NCBI GenBank assembly: GCA_040403315.1
Contig: JBBAKX010000006.1
Location: 124,001-188,000 of the forward strand
Origin: CAMCXT01 sp040403315
Lineage (GTDB): Bacteria > Bacteroidota > Bacteroidia > M30B66
DNA: 64,000 nucleotides
Direction of reading: 5' to 3'
The notes below the pieces were generated by a model that was given only the letters and a program-made list of their open reading frames with translations, ran no database searches and was not told the DNA's origin. Below, in pieces: positions 47,109 to 55,895 of this stretch (positions are counted from its first letter, which is position 1; every line of letters starts with the position of its first letter). The position numbers and the translations under genes were made by a program.

Positions 47109-48074
47109 CTAATCAAGAATCCGAATCACCACATTACCAGTTTTTTGACCTGTTTCAACATAGGTGTATGCTTCCACTATTTCGTTTAGTTTGTAGAAGC
47201 GATCAATTACTGGTTTAAATGCACCACTTTCGTAAAGCTCTTTAACAAACAATAGATCATCTTTTGAAATTGTTGGAATTGGAAACAATACTTTCCTTCC
47301 ACCCCAAAGTGGCGTTACGAGCGCATAAAATACGTTCGATCCATATTTACCTAACTCGGTTGAAATGTATACTCCATTTTTATTAAGCAAGGGTTTGCAT
47401 TTGGGAAATGAGCTTTTACCAACCGCATCTAAAATAAAATCAAATTTATTTTCGGTTACTGTAAAGTCCTGATTTTGATAATCAATAACGACATCTGCTC
47501 CCAAACCTTTAACTAAATCAACGTTTTTTGTATTACAAACAGCTGTTACATGGGCTCCAAAATGTTTCAATATTTGCACCGCAGCCGAACCAATAGCTCC
47601 AGTTGCACCATTGACCAATACCTTTTGACCTGCTTTGACTTTTGCGGCACGAACATCGACCAATGCATAATGAAAACCTTCTGAAAATGCTGCTGCTTCT
47701 TGAAAACTTGCTCGATCAGGCATGGTTATAACTGCTTCTGTTTCTGAAATGGTCAAATATTCCGCATGACCACCAAAGCTCTTTTCATTGAAACCAAAAA
47801 CACGGTCGCCAAGATTAAATGCTGTTACACCATTACCAAGACCTTCAATTATCCCAGAAAATTCGCAACCTAAAACATTGAATTTTGGTTTGAACAATCC
47901 GCTCCAAAATCGCGAAATAAAATATTCCGCATTGCGAAATCCTGCATCGGTTCTGTTTACGGTTGTTGCATGAACCCTTACCAACAATTCAGTGTCATGC
48001 GGTATTGGCTTGGGAACCTCCTGTAATTTAGCAACACTTGGTGGGCCGTAACTCTTGTGAACAATAGCTTTCAT
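47109..48074 (-). CDS. zinc-independent alcohol dehydrogenase/quinone oxidoreductase (MDR family)
   Basis: A 321-residue medium-chain reductase. The start 'MKAIVHKSYGPPSVAKLQEVPKP' (first half quoted: MKAIVHKSYGPP), 'VRVHATTVNRTDAGFRN', 'LGCEFSGIIEGLGNGVTAF' and the NAD(P) loop 'VNGATGAIGSAAVQ' (near 151) mark the family. The structural-zinc cysteines are absent and the catalytic Cys/His zinc site is not apparent, so it belongs to the quinone-oxidoreductase branch (NADPH-dependent reduction of quinones or enones). Length is usual. It stands alone, and the physiological substrate cannot be told. Confidence 0.87.
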   Translation of the reverse strand: MKAIVHKSYGPPSVAKLQEVPKPIPHDTELLVRVHATTVNRTDAGFRNAEYFISRFWSGLFKPKFNVLGCEFSGIIEGLGNGVTAFNLGDRVFGFNEKSFGGHAEYLTISETEAVITMPDRASFQEAAAFSEGFHYALVDVRAAKVKAGQKVLVNGATGAIGSAAVQILKHFGAHVTAVCNTKNVDLVKGLGADVVIDYQNQDFTVTENKFDFILDAVGKSSFPKCKPLLNKNGVYISTELGKYGSNVFYALVTPLWGGRKVLFPIPTISKDDLLFVKELYESGAFKPVIDRFYKLNEIVEAYTYVETGQKTGNVVIRILD

Positions 48075-48170
48075 CTAAAATATCGTACTAAATAAATTAT
48101 GCAATAATCAAACGAGGAGAACCTCTAACCATTAGGAAGAGCTTCTGCTTTAAGCTATTCTAAGTGCGGC

Positions 48171-49841
48171 TTACTGTAAAACGATCTTACTAAAGACAGA
48201 TAATTCGTCTGTATTTACTTTCAACAAATAAATCCCCTTTTTCAAATTAGCTACATACAAATCAGTAGATGTGGTTCTTAACACCAATCTACCCTGCATA
48301 TCGAAACAATCTACGGATTTAAATCCTTTTGCTTCTACCTTGATCCAATCCACCGCAGGATTTGGATAAATTAACATTCCATTATACAGGTCACTAGAAA
48401 TAACCGTCGGATTTAGATTGTATTGAAAGATATAACCTTCGTTACCCAAACTGCCCGGCACAATTGGATTTAACGCTCCGTTTCCAGGATCTGTAGTTCC
48501 ATCCAATTGACCAGCCAAATGAACAATCGAACCTGATAATCTAATATCGTTGGCTGTTTGGTTATTTGATCCACCAATGATATTTAAGTCCGACAAAATA
48601 AATGCAGAATTAAAAAAAGCCATAAATGCATCGGATGAATCTCCTGAACTCAATTCTAAATACCCAGTATCTGTAGGAAACTTAATGTTGCCCATAAAAT
48701 TTCCAGCCGCAAGCAAATCATTGTTTGCTGTGTATTCTAAAGCATTGATATTGGCTGAAAGTCCTGTTAATCCATCAACAACATAATTGCCTAACAAAGA
48801 TCCATTGCTTCCATAACGAAGTAAAAATGGAGCCGATGAAATTCCATTTGAAGCGATAGCGGTTGTACCAAAACCAGGATCTGCATCAAACGAAGTACTG
48901 TTCATCGTTCCAGTAACAACCACTTCATTGTCGGGATTTACCAAAATTGCGGTCCCTAATTCAATAGAATTTCCACCCAAATTGAAGCCCCAACTTAATG
49001 CTCCGGTTGTTTTTAAATAACGAATCAAAAAGGCATCTGTAGCACATGTTAAATTCGTGGTTCCAAGACTTGGATCAATATCGGTAGTTCCACCCAACAA
49101 GCCCGTGCAGTAAACAGCTCCATCAGTAGACAAAGAAATTGCCGACACGAAATCGATAGCTGGATTTACGGATCCAAATGTATTCACCCATCCGAACGTT
49201 AAGGCTGCATCATACTTCGCAACGAAACAATCGCCTGAAGTAACAAAGGATGTTCTGTTTTGAGTGAATGGACCAAAATCAAAATCTACAGTATTGGAAT
49301 ATTGGCCACCGATAAAAAATGTTTCATCAATTGGATCTATCTTGATTGTTCGAATGTCGAATGTTCCTCCTGCAGTTATATCGCGAAAATCCATCAAGCT
49401 TCCATCGTTACCATTAAACTTGGCAAAGAAGCCATCCAAAGCGCCTGATGGAGAAGACGTTATGCCAGAAAGGCCTGCATCGGGATCCAAATCCATACTT
49501 CCCGTGAAACGGCCTGCAATCCATATATTTCCTTGCATATCGGTTTCAATAGCAGAAACTTGATCAGTCCCCGCACCACCAACTGCCTTTGCCCAATCTA
49601 GCTGACCAGTTGAGGAATACCGCGCTAAATAAACATCTTGAAAGCCATATCCCTGCAAGGTATTTCCGCCAATGGTGGCAGGCCCAATGAAATTCCCAAC
49701 CACAAAAATACTTCCACTAGGACCTGGACTAATTCTTTGGGCATTATCGTTTTGATTACCTCCAAATGCTTGTCCCCACTCGAATTGTTGAGCAAATAGA
49801 ACTGAAGGTAATAAGGCCAAAAACAGTAGTGTCGATTTCAT
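48171..49841 (-). CDS. T9SS-exported beta-propeller (SBBP-like) protein
   Basis: A 556-residue secreted protein. The signal peptide (MKSTLLFLALLPSVLFAQ) is followed by seven or so repeats of about 55-60 residues with the pattern 'G-x-L-x-W-A/G-x2-x-G' and 'D-x2-G-N/A-x-(V/I)': 'GQLDWAKAVGGAGTD', 'MQGNIWIAGRFTG', 'GDCFVAKYDAALTFGW', 'GALSWGFNLGGN'. This is the SBBP-type propeller common in Bacteroidota cargo. Asp/Gly-rich turns may bind calcium. The C-terminus is a type A sorting domain ('LIYPNPAVDWIKVEA', 'LKKGIYLLKVN'). Role unknown, likely surface adhesion or scaffolding. It lies between an oxidoreductase and mqnC with gaps of about 95 bp on both sides. Confidence 0.83.
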   Translation of the reverse strand: MKSTLLFLALLPSVLFAQQFEWGQAFGGNQNDNAQRISPGPSGSIFVVGNFIGPATIGGNTLQGYGFQDVYLARYSSTGQLDWAKAVGGAGTDQVSAIETDMQGNIWIAGRFTGSMDLDPDAGLSGITSSPSGALDGFFAKFNGNDGSLMDFRDITAGGTFDIRTIKIDPIDETFFIGGQYSNTVDFDFGPFTQNRTSFVTSGDCFVAKYDAALTFGWVNTFGSVNPAIDFVSAISLSTDGAVYCTGLLGGTTDIDPSLGTTNLTCATDAFLIRYLKTTGALSWGFNLGGNSIELGTAILVNPDNEVVVTGTMNSTSFDADPGFGTTAIASNGISSAPFLLRYGSNGSLLGNYVVDGLTGLSANINALEYTANNDLLAAGNFMGNIKFPTDTGYLELSSGDSSDAFMAFFNSAFILSDLNIIGGSNNQTANDIRLSGSIVHLAGQLDGTTDPGNGALNPIVPGSLGNEGYIFQYNLNPTVISSDLYNGMLIYPNPAVDWIKVEAKGFKSVDCFDMQGRLVLRTTSTDLYVANLKKGIYLLKVNTDELSVFSKIVLQ

Positions 49842-49934
49842 TGATTGTTGTTTACCCGGCTAAAATAAGCAAAGCAATGCGGCTATCAGTGCTAATAACT
49901 GCAGATTTTCAACAGTATACTACAAAAGACAGAA

Positions 49935-51059
49935 TCAATAATTGATCACTTGTTGCTCCATACCTGCCGGAATTTCACGGTAGATGTACTTTTGCGTTCT
50001 GAGCTGCGGCTCGAATCCTGCTTGAACAATCGCCTTTTGAATGCCTTCGGAAGTGAATCGATGTGGCGCTCCAGCTGCAGAAACCACATTCTCCTCAATC
50101 ATGATGGATCCAAAATCGTTTGCTCCAGCATACAAGCAAAGTTGAGCAGTCTTCTCGCCCACTGTGAGCCAAGATGCCTGAATATTGAGCACATTAGGCA
50201 ACATGATTCTACTCAAGGCAATCATTCTGATATATTCTTCAGATGTAACTTCGTTTCGAATGCCTTTCACACGTCTTAGCAAGGTTCCGTCATCTTGAAA
50301 TGGCCATGGGATAAATGCCAAAAAGCCGTTTGCATGTTCGGGCTTTTCACTTTGCACCTGACGAATCATGGCCAAGTGCTCAAAACGTTCGTGCAGAGTT
50401 TCAATATGCCCAAACATCATAGTAGCCGATGTTGTAATATCCAATTGATGGGCTGCTCTCATTACATCGAGCCATTCTTGCCCAGAGCATTTTCCTTTTG
50501 AAATCATACGACGAACACGGTCGTTTAATATTTCAGCGCCAGCACCAGGTAAAGAATCCAATCCAGCAGCCTTTAAACGCGATAAAACTTCGGTATGACT
50601 CAATTTCCCAAGTTTGGCAATGTGCGCAATTTCAGGTGGCCCGAGCGCATGCAATTTGATATCAGGAAAATTTGATTTCAGGTCTTTAAAAAGTTGCTCG
50701 TAAAAATCGATGCCCAAATCGGGATGATGACCACCTTGAAGCAACATTTGATCGCCTCCTAAACGACGCATCTCCTCGATCTTTACGCGATACTCATCCA
50801 TTGTGGTGATGTACGCTTCAGCATGACCCGGTATTCTGTAGAAATTACAAAACTTGCAGTTCGCGATGCAAACATTGGTGGTGTTCACATTTCGATCGAT
50901 CATCCAAGTTACTTTGCCATCTGGCTTTTGGATCTTCCTCAACTCATCGGCAACAAAAACCAGACTGTTTAAAGGTGCGTTTTCAAAAAGATAAATGCCT
51001 TCCTCTATTGATAGCCATTCAAAACCTAAGGCCTTTTCTAGTAAAACAGATGTATTCAT
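49935..51059 (-). CDS. mqnC: cyclic dehypoxanthinyl futalosine synthase
   Basis: A 374-residue radical-SAM enzyme of the futalosine route to menaquinone; it cyclises dehypoxanthinyl futalosine. The iron-sulfur motif is CxxxCxxC with Cys64, Cys68 and Cys71 (CIANCKFC). 'VTWMIDRNVNTTNVC' before it, 'MLLQGGHHPDLG', 'HALGPPEI', 'DSLPGAGAEIL' and 'FIPWPFQDDGT' are all MqnC hallmarks. Its presence says the organism makes menaquinone by this route and not (or not only) by the Men pathway. No other mqn gene is in the window. It is divergent from the leucyl aminopeptidase gene with 162 bp between. Confidence 0.92.
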   Translation of the reverse strand: MNTSVLLEKALGFEWLSIEEGIYLFENAPLNSLVFVADELRKIQKPDGKVTWMIDRNVNTTNVCIANCKFCNFYRIPGHAEAYITTMDEYRVKIEEMRRLGGDQMLLQGGHHPDLGIDFYEQLFKDLKSNFPDIKLHALGPPEIAHIAKLGKLSHTEVLSRLKAAGLDSLPGAGAEILNDRVRRMISKGKCSGQEWLDVMRAAHQLDITTSATMMFGHIETLHERFEHLAMIRQVQSEKPEHANGFLAFIPWPFQDDGTLLRRVKGIRNEVTSEEYIRMIALSRIMLPNVLNIQASWLTVGEKTAQLCLYAGANDFGSIMIEENVVSAAGAPHRFTSEGIQKAIVQAGFEPQLRTQKYIYREIPAGMEQQVINY

Positions 51060-51165
51060 GCGCTAATTAACAGTTGGCAAGGTAGAAAGTTCACAGCAGC
51101 CACATACAATCAATTTAGAAAAGTAAAAAATGCAATTTCGTTTGAGTAGATTTCGACAGAGAACC

Positions 51166-51195
51166 TTTACAAATCAATCAATACGATTACATTTG
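51166..51195 (+). promoter_or_regulatory. promoter for the aminopeptidase-pdxA pair
   Basis: TTTA at 51166-51169 (one mismatch to TTTG), 18-base spacer, TACATTTG at 51188-51195 (exact -7 match). The start would be near 51202, 20 bases before the ATG at 51222. Confidence 0.6.
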
Positions 51196-51221
51196 CCACT
51201 AAACCGTCATTAGCGATCCAC

Positions 51222-52655
51222 ATGTCAACGCATATAAAGAAAATTTCAAAAATCAACGCTGGCAACAGTGTATTTATCTTTCAAGAAATCAAAGATTTAC
51301 CAAAAGATAACTTTGATAAAGCTCAACTCGAATACATTAAAAAGCAGCTCGATAAAGGCAAAAAAACGATAACCATCAACCATTATGGTTATTTCAGCTT
51401 TTTGGTGAAGCCCGAAGAGAAAAAAACGCGCTTCCTAACACTTGAGGCTTGCCGTGTGGCTGGAAATGCGCTGTTACCGAGTATCAATGGTAACAATATC
51501 AGCGAAATTCAAATTATAGATACCCATAAACTTCCTATTGAAACGCTCTGTTTTGCCGAAGGTATGCTGTTGGGGAATTATCAATTTCTGAAATACCGCA
51601 GCACAAAGAAGAATGAGAAAAATAGCCTGAAGGAAATCAATGTGCATTCTGTGGGCATCGACAAAAAGGAAATTGAATTCCTTCAAACTATAGGAGAAGC
51701 CGTTTATATCTCGCGCGATTTGGTAAACGAACCTGTATCTTTCCTTAATGCGCCGCAGTTCGCCAAAGAAGTCAACAAAATGGGCAAGGAGGCTGGCTTT
51801 AAGGTTGATATTTTCAATAAATCGAAAATCGAATCACTTAAAATGGGCGGCTTGTTGGCTGTAAATCAAGGATCTATCGATCCTCCCGTTTTTGTAGTAA
51901 TGGAACACAAGCCTAAAAAGGCGGTGAATAAGCAACCTTATGTATTTGTTGGGAAAGGCGTGGTTTACGACACAGGTGGAATCAGCCTAAAACCCAACGA
52001 TGGCATGATGACCATGAAATGCGATATGGGCGGAGCTGCTGCAGTTGCTGGAGCAATATTCGCAATTTCTAAAGCCAATTTGCCTGTTTGGGTGATTGGA
52101 TTAACGCCTGCTACAGATAACCGTCCCGACGGTAACTGTGTGGTTCCCGGAGATGTGATTACCATTTCGGATGGCACCACGGTGGAAGTTTTGAATACCG
52201 ATGCCGAAGGTCGTTTAATCCTCAGTGACGCATTGGTTTACGCACAAAATTACAATCCAAAATTCGTGATCGACCTAGCAACCTTAACAGGTGCAGCTGC
52301 TCGAGCCATTGGAAGATTTGGTATTGTGTCGATGAGCAATACTGTTGAAGATTACGAAGTGCTCAAACAAAGCGGCAACAATGTGCACGAACGTTTGGTC
52401 GATTTTCCGTTATGGGATGAATATGCCGACATGCTAAAAAGCGATATCGCCGATCTGAAAAACATCGGAGGTGTAATCGCTGGAGCCAATACAGCTGGGA
52501 AATTCCTTGAGCATTTCACCAAATATCCGTGGGTTCATCTCGACATTGCGGGACCAGCATTCACAGAGTCGAACGACAGCTACCGCGGAAAAGGCGGAAC
52601 AGCTTCAGGTCTTCGATTGTTATTTGATTTCATTAGAACCAAAGCCGAACTATGA
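51222..52655 (+). CDS. leucyl aminopeptidase (M17 family)
   Basis: A 477-residue cytosolic zinc/manganese aminopeptidase. Metal and catalytic residues are in 'VFVGKGVVYDTGGISLKP' (Lys and Asp), 'MKCDMGGAAAV' (Asp) and the M17 signature NTDAEGRL near residue 325, whose Arg is catalytic. The N-terminal domain (about 1-160) is less conserved, as usual. The enzyme cleaves N-terminal residues from peptides and works as a hexamer. Four bases overlap with pdxA (ATGA), so the two genes are translated together. No signal peptide is seen. Confidence 0.92.
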   Translation: MSTHIKKISKINAGNSVFIFQEIKDLPKDNFDKAQLEYIKKQLDKGKKTITINHYGYFSFLVKPEEKKTRFLTLEACRVAGNALLPSINGNNISEIQIIDTHKLPIETLCFAEGMLLGNYQFLKYRSTKKNEKNSLKEINVHSVGIDKKEIEFLQTIGEAVYISRDLVNEPVSFLNAPQFAKEVNKMGKEAGFKVDIFNKSKIESLKMGGLLAVNQGSIDPPVFVVMEHKPKKAVNKQPYVFVGKGVVYDTGGISLKPNDGMMTMKCDMGGAAAVAGAIFAISKANLPVWVIGLTPATDNRPDGNCVVPGDVITISDGTTVEVLNTDAEGRLILSDALVYAQNYNPKFVIDLATLTGAAARAIGRFGIVSMSNTVEDYEVLKQSGNNVHERLVDFPLWDEYADMLKSDIADLKNIGGVIAGANTAGKFLEHFTKYPWVHLDIAGPAFTESNDSYRGKGGTASGLRLLFDFIRTKAEL

Positions 52656-53728
52656 GCGAATCGTTCAATCATCTAGTTCGTGTTGGAATTACCCATGGCG
52701 ATTTCAATGGAATTGGATACGAGGTAATCATGAAAACCTTCGAGGAACATGGAATGCTCGAAATCTGCACTCCTATTGTTTATGGTATTCACAAGGCAGC
52801 CAACCAGCATCGCAAAACGCTGAATATTCAAGACTTTAATTTCTATGGAATTCCAGATGCTGAAAAGGCAGTAAGAAACCATTGTAACTTCATCAATCTC
52901 ACCGATGTTGATGTTGGAATGGATCCTGGGAAAAGCACACCTGCTGCAGGTTCTTGGGCTGTAAAAGCGCTAAACCGTGCGGTAGAAGATTTGCTAGCCG
53001 GAAAAATCGATGTTCTAGTAACAGCCCCAATCAATAAGCAAAATGTGCAAGGCCATGAATTTAACTTTCCTGGTCACACCGAATTTCTCGCTGCCAAAAC
53101 AAATACCAGCAACTACTTAATGCTTTTGGTAAATGATGGATTGCGGGTAGGAACAGTTACAGGCCATATTCCGATTCATGAAGTAGCCTCAAAACTGAGC
53201 ACCGAACTCATCCTTTCGCGTTTAAAGGTGATGGCTGATAGTTTGTTGCAAGACTTTGGAATTAGAAGTCCTAAAATTGCGGTGTTGGGCTTAAATCCTC
53301 ACGCAGGCGACAATGGACTGATTGGCAAGGAAGAAGAACAAATGATCATTCCGGCGATTAAAAAGGCGCAATCGGAAAACATGTTGGTGTATGGGCCTTT
53401 TCCTGCGGATGGATTTTTTGGCACTGGTGCTTGGAAAAAGTTCGATGGTGTGATGGCAATGTATCACGACCAAGGATTAATTCCGTTTAAAGCGATTGCA
53501 TTCCACCAAGGTGTTAATTTTACTGCCGGTTTGCCAATCGTAAGAACATCTCCAGACCATGGAACGGGGTACGATATCGTTGGAAAAAACATCGCCGATC
53601 CTTCATCATTCAGAGAGGCTGTTTATCAGGCAATTGACATTTTCAGGAACCGCAAAATGAACCAAGAAATTTCGGCGAATCCCTTGAAACAGATGCAAAA
53701 GCGAGAAAAGGAGAGAGACCGTAACTAA
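52652..53728 (+). CDS. pdxA: 4-hydroxythreonine-4-phosphate dehydrogenase
   Basis: A 358-residue NAD-dependent enzyme of the DXP-dependent pyridoxal-phosphate pathway. The three metal-binding His are in 'GHTEFLA', 'NPHAGDNG' and 'YHDQGLIPFK'. 'GITHGDFNGIGYEV' at the N-terminus (G-D-P/F-x-G-I-G) and 'RTSPDHGTGYDIVGK' near the C-terminus fit. It makes the precursor that PdxJ condenses with DXP. The C-terminal 15 residues are basic and dispensable-looking. The start overlaps the aminopeptidase stop by ATGA. Confidence 0.94.
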   Translation: MSESFNHLVRVGITHGDFNGIGYEVIMKTFEEHGMLEICTPIVYGIHKAANQHRKTLNIQDFNFYGIPDAEKAVRNHCNFINLTDVDVGMDPGKSTPAAGSWAVKALNRAVEDLLAGKIDVLVTAPINKQNVQGHEFNFPGHTEFLAAKTNTSNYLMLLVNDGLRVGTVTGHIPIHEVASKLSTELILSRLKVMADSLLQDFGIRSPKIAVLGLNPHAGDNGLIGKEEEQMIIPAIKKAQSENMLVYGPFPADGFFGTGAWKKFDGVMAMYHDQGLIPFKAIAFHQGVNFTAGLPIVRTSPDHGTGYDIVGKNIADPSSFREAVYQAIDIFRNRKMNQEISANPLKQMQKREKERDRN

Positions 53729-53770
53729 CATTTAGAGCACTTACCCTAAAGGGTTAAAAACAGCAATAAA

Positions 53771-53802
53771 TTTGCAGCGAAGTCTCTTGTAGAATAATTT
53801 TG
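53771..53802 (+). promoter_or_regulatory. strong Bacteroidota-type promoter before the 71-codon ORF
   Basis: TTTG at 53771-53774, 20-base spacer, TAATTTTG at 53795-53802: both boxes match exactly. The start should be near 53809, and a small CCGTT/AACGG hairpin lies at 53803-53815. Confidence 0.7.
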
Positions 53803-53821
53803 CCGTTACAAACGGAAAAAA

Positions 53822-54037
53822 TTGAATTCTACTAAAATAATTCTTGGTCTTGAATTTCCAACTTCAAGCGCTTATAACAGTTTGTGTTTGATTGATCCTG
53901 AAACTGTTACAAGTAACTATGCCTTTCTTTTTATTTTCGAAACAGCTCAACATTGGAACATTGCGTTTTTCGCCTTGCTTATTTTGGTGCTGCTTTATTT
54001 GATGCTCAGAAGAAACTCGAAAAACTCGCCTGATTAA
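53822..54037 (+). CDS. small single-span membrane protein (71 residues), unknown function
   Basis: A 71-codon frame starting at TTG 53822, 13 bases or so after the expected start of a well-formed promoter and preceded by an A-rich stretch, the usual Bacteroidota ribosome site. The first 45 residues are mildly hydrophobic with few charges; a strong membrane helix (about 48-63, FFALLILVLLYLML) is followed by a basic tail 'RRNSKNSPD', so the C-terminus should be cytoplasmic. I recognise no family. The stop shares the bases TTAA with the stop of the convergent DUF2237 gene. The non-ATG start is the weak point. Confidence 0.5.
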   Translation: MNSTKIILGLEFPTSSAYNSLCLIDPETVTSNYAFLFIFETAQHWNIAFFALLILVLLYLMLRRNSKNSPD

Positions 54038-54408
54038 TAGCTGAGATCTAAAGCGTATTCCATCAGCAACTCAAGAGGAATAATTTCTAAGGCTCTTTGA
54101 TGTGTTGAACTCAATACTACGGGCGGCGCAACACCAGCTTCACAAGCTTGCTTCCATCTTTCAGCACACAAACACCATTGATCGCCATGGTTCAAACCTG
54201 GAAACATGTACTGCGGACGTGGTGTACTTAAATCATTCCCGACACTTGCCGAATAGGTCAAAAAAGCATCATTAACACGCACGCAAACCGAATGCGAACC
54301 AGTGTCTTCTTGGCTCGTATGGCAAAACCCATCACGGTAAAAACCTGTCATTGGTTCATAACAACAAGCTTCAAGTTGAGCACCTAATACATTGAGTTGG
54401 AACTCCAT
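54034..54408 (-). CDS. DUF2237 family protein
   Basis: A 124-residue cytoplasmic protein of the DUF2237 family: 'NVLGAQLEACCYEPMTGFYRDGFC' (quoted in part: EPMTGFYRDGFC), 'DTGSHSVCVRV', 'GNDLSTPRPQYMFPGLNHGD' (last part FPGLNHGDQWCLCAERW) and 'VVLSSTHQRALEII'. Conserved Cys, His and Asp suggest metal or nucleotide binding, but the function is unknown. Length and N-terminus match. It is two bases downstream of the thioredoxin-like gene's stop, so the two form an operon. Confidence 0.88.
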   Translation of the reverse strand: MEFQLNVLGAQLEACCYEPMTGFYRDGFCHTSQEDTGSHSVCVRVNDAFLTYSASVGNDLSTPRPQYMFPGLNHGDQWCLCAERWKQACEAGVAPPVVLSSTHQRALEIIPLELLMEYALDLSY

Positions 54409-54410
54409 GG

Positions 54411-55814
54411 TTACATCTTTCTTTTTGAGTAATTATTAAGAAAATCTTCCAAGTTTTCTACATCAATCCGTTTGGCGATAATTTTCTTGTTTCTATCCAA
54501 CACATAAATTACTGGTGTGCTGTAAATATCATAATAGGCTCTGAAGTTGGTTTTCAGCGTTAAATCGGCAGCATTGATCCAATTCAATTCCTTTTCTTTG
54601 ATATACTTAAACCATTCGGTGGTGTCGGTTTCAATGTAAATACCTAAAACCTCTACGTCGAGCTTGGTTTTATTGGCGTTGTAAAAATCGCGAAGCTTAG
54701 GCGTTACCTTTTGACAATGACCACAACTTGGGTCCCAGAAATAAATGATCGTGTATTCACTTTTGATGTCGTTGAAAGAAATCGGATGAAAGTCGGGTTT
54801 TAACAATCGCATGTTGTAAGCTTGTTTTCCAATCAAACAAGGCTTAAGCGCATTTACACGCTCTTGTATCTTCACTACTTGCGCAGAATCAACCCAAAAA
54901 GCTTTGCCGCTCAAATAGTACTGTTCTGCCATACAAACGAAAACTGCATCCATTCCCATCACATTCGATTTCTCGTAAGTATTGGTGATATAGTAAACCA
55001 GGTATTTGAAAATATCACTTTTCTCATCGGTTAACGCGATCATTTTTGTTGCAGATGCACAAACTGAGTCAGGAATTTGAGGAGTGATTTTCTCCATGTA
55101 TTGCTTGATTTTACCAGCAAAAACTGGAGTACGCAACAAGCGATCATCCTTCATATTGATATTGTCGAAGTAATGTGCTCTATAATAACGGTATGGAAAA
55201 GTTGAATCTTTCGATCCGTCGGCTTTATTCGGTGTTGGAGGAATTTCTGGTTCCATAGAAGCCTTAAAAATCTGACTTAACAACAACTCAGGCTGATTGA
55301 CTACAATGTTGTTTTTGTAATCCTTCACCTCTTTATCGAGGGCTTCTTGTTGAGATTTTAAGGATGCCGATTTGGCTTCGTCGCCCTTGGCTGATTCCAT
55401 TTCTTTCCTGAGGGCCTCCATCGATTTTCCACGGATCGAAATCCATTTCAAATAATCATAAAACACTTCATTGTCTTTTGATCCTGTAACCTTCATGGCA
55501 TTGATCAAATCTTCGGAATCGGTAGAAACACTAAAATTCTGTTCCCGATCTACAATGAGCTCAAAATACTTTTTACCCGGAATAACGATCATATAGATTC
55601 CACCAGGAAGTGTTTCGATTCCCTTGAAAACTAAATTGCCTTTGGCATCTGCTCGAGCCGAATCTTTAATGTATTGCTTGTCGCCAAAATAATAGGCGAG
55701 CTGACAAGTGGAATCCTTTACTCCTTTAACTGTGGCTTTGATTTCGAAGCCTTTTGCATTCAACCCTGCACAAAGAGAAAGTAACAAGGAAAACAGAAAT
55801 GTGTATTTCAACAT
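54411..55814 (-). CDS. exported thioredoxin-like protein with DUF4369/DUF5106-type N-terminal region
   Basis: A 467-residue protein with a signal peptide (MLKYTFLFSLLLSLCAG). An N-terminal beta domain of DUF4369 type ('FEIKATVKGVKDSTCQLAYY', in short GVKDSTCQLAYY; about 22-120) is followed by a helical DUF5106-like part. The C-terminal third is a thioredoxin fold with the active site CGHC in 'WDPSCGHCQKVTP' and the cis-Pro in 'IYSTPVIYVLD'. Such periplasmic proteins, common in Bacteroidota, act as thiol-disulfide reductases (TlpA/ResA-like). Both active-site Cys are present. Its partner downstream is DUF2237. Confidence 0.85.
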   Translation of the reverse strand: MLKYTFLFSLLLSLCAGLNAKGFEIKATVKGVKDSTCQLAYYFGDKQYIKDSARADAKGNLVFKGIETLPGGIYMIVIPGKKYFELIVDREQNFSVSTDSEDLINAMKVTGSKDNEVFYDYLKWISIRGKSMEALRKEMESAKGDEAKSASLKSQQEALDKEVKDYKNNIVVNQPELLLSQIFKASMEPEIPPTPNKADGSKDSTFPYRYYRAHYFDNINMKDDRLLRTPVFAGKIKQYMEKITPQIPDSVCASATKMIALTDEKSDIFKYLVYYITNTYEKSNVMGMDAVFVCMAEQYYLSGKAFWVDSAQVVKIQERVNALKPCLIGKQAYNMRLLKPDFHPISFNDIKSEYTIIYFWDPSCGHCQKVTPKLRDFYNANKTKLDVEVLGIYIETDTTEWFKYIKEKELNWINAADLTLKTNFRAYYDIYSTPVIYVLDRNKKIIAKRIDVENLEDFLNNYSKRKM

Positions 55815-55895
55815 AATAGAAGTTTTAGCGGGAGCGTTCCCAGCAAAAATTGTGCTAAATTGTAAATCTTATATTTAAATAAACAATCAATTTTC

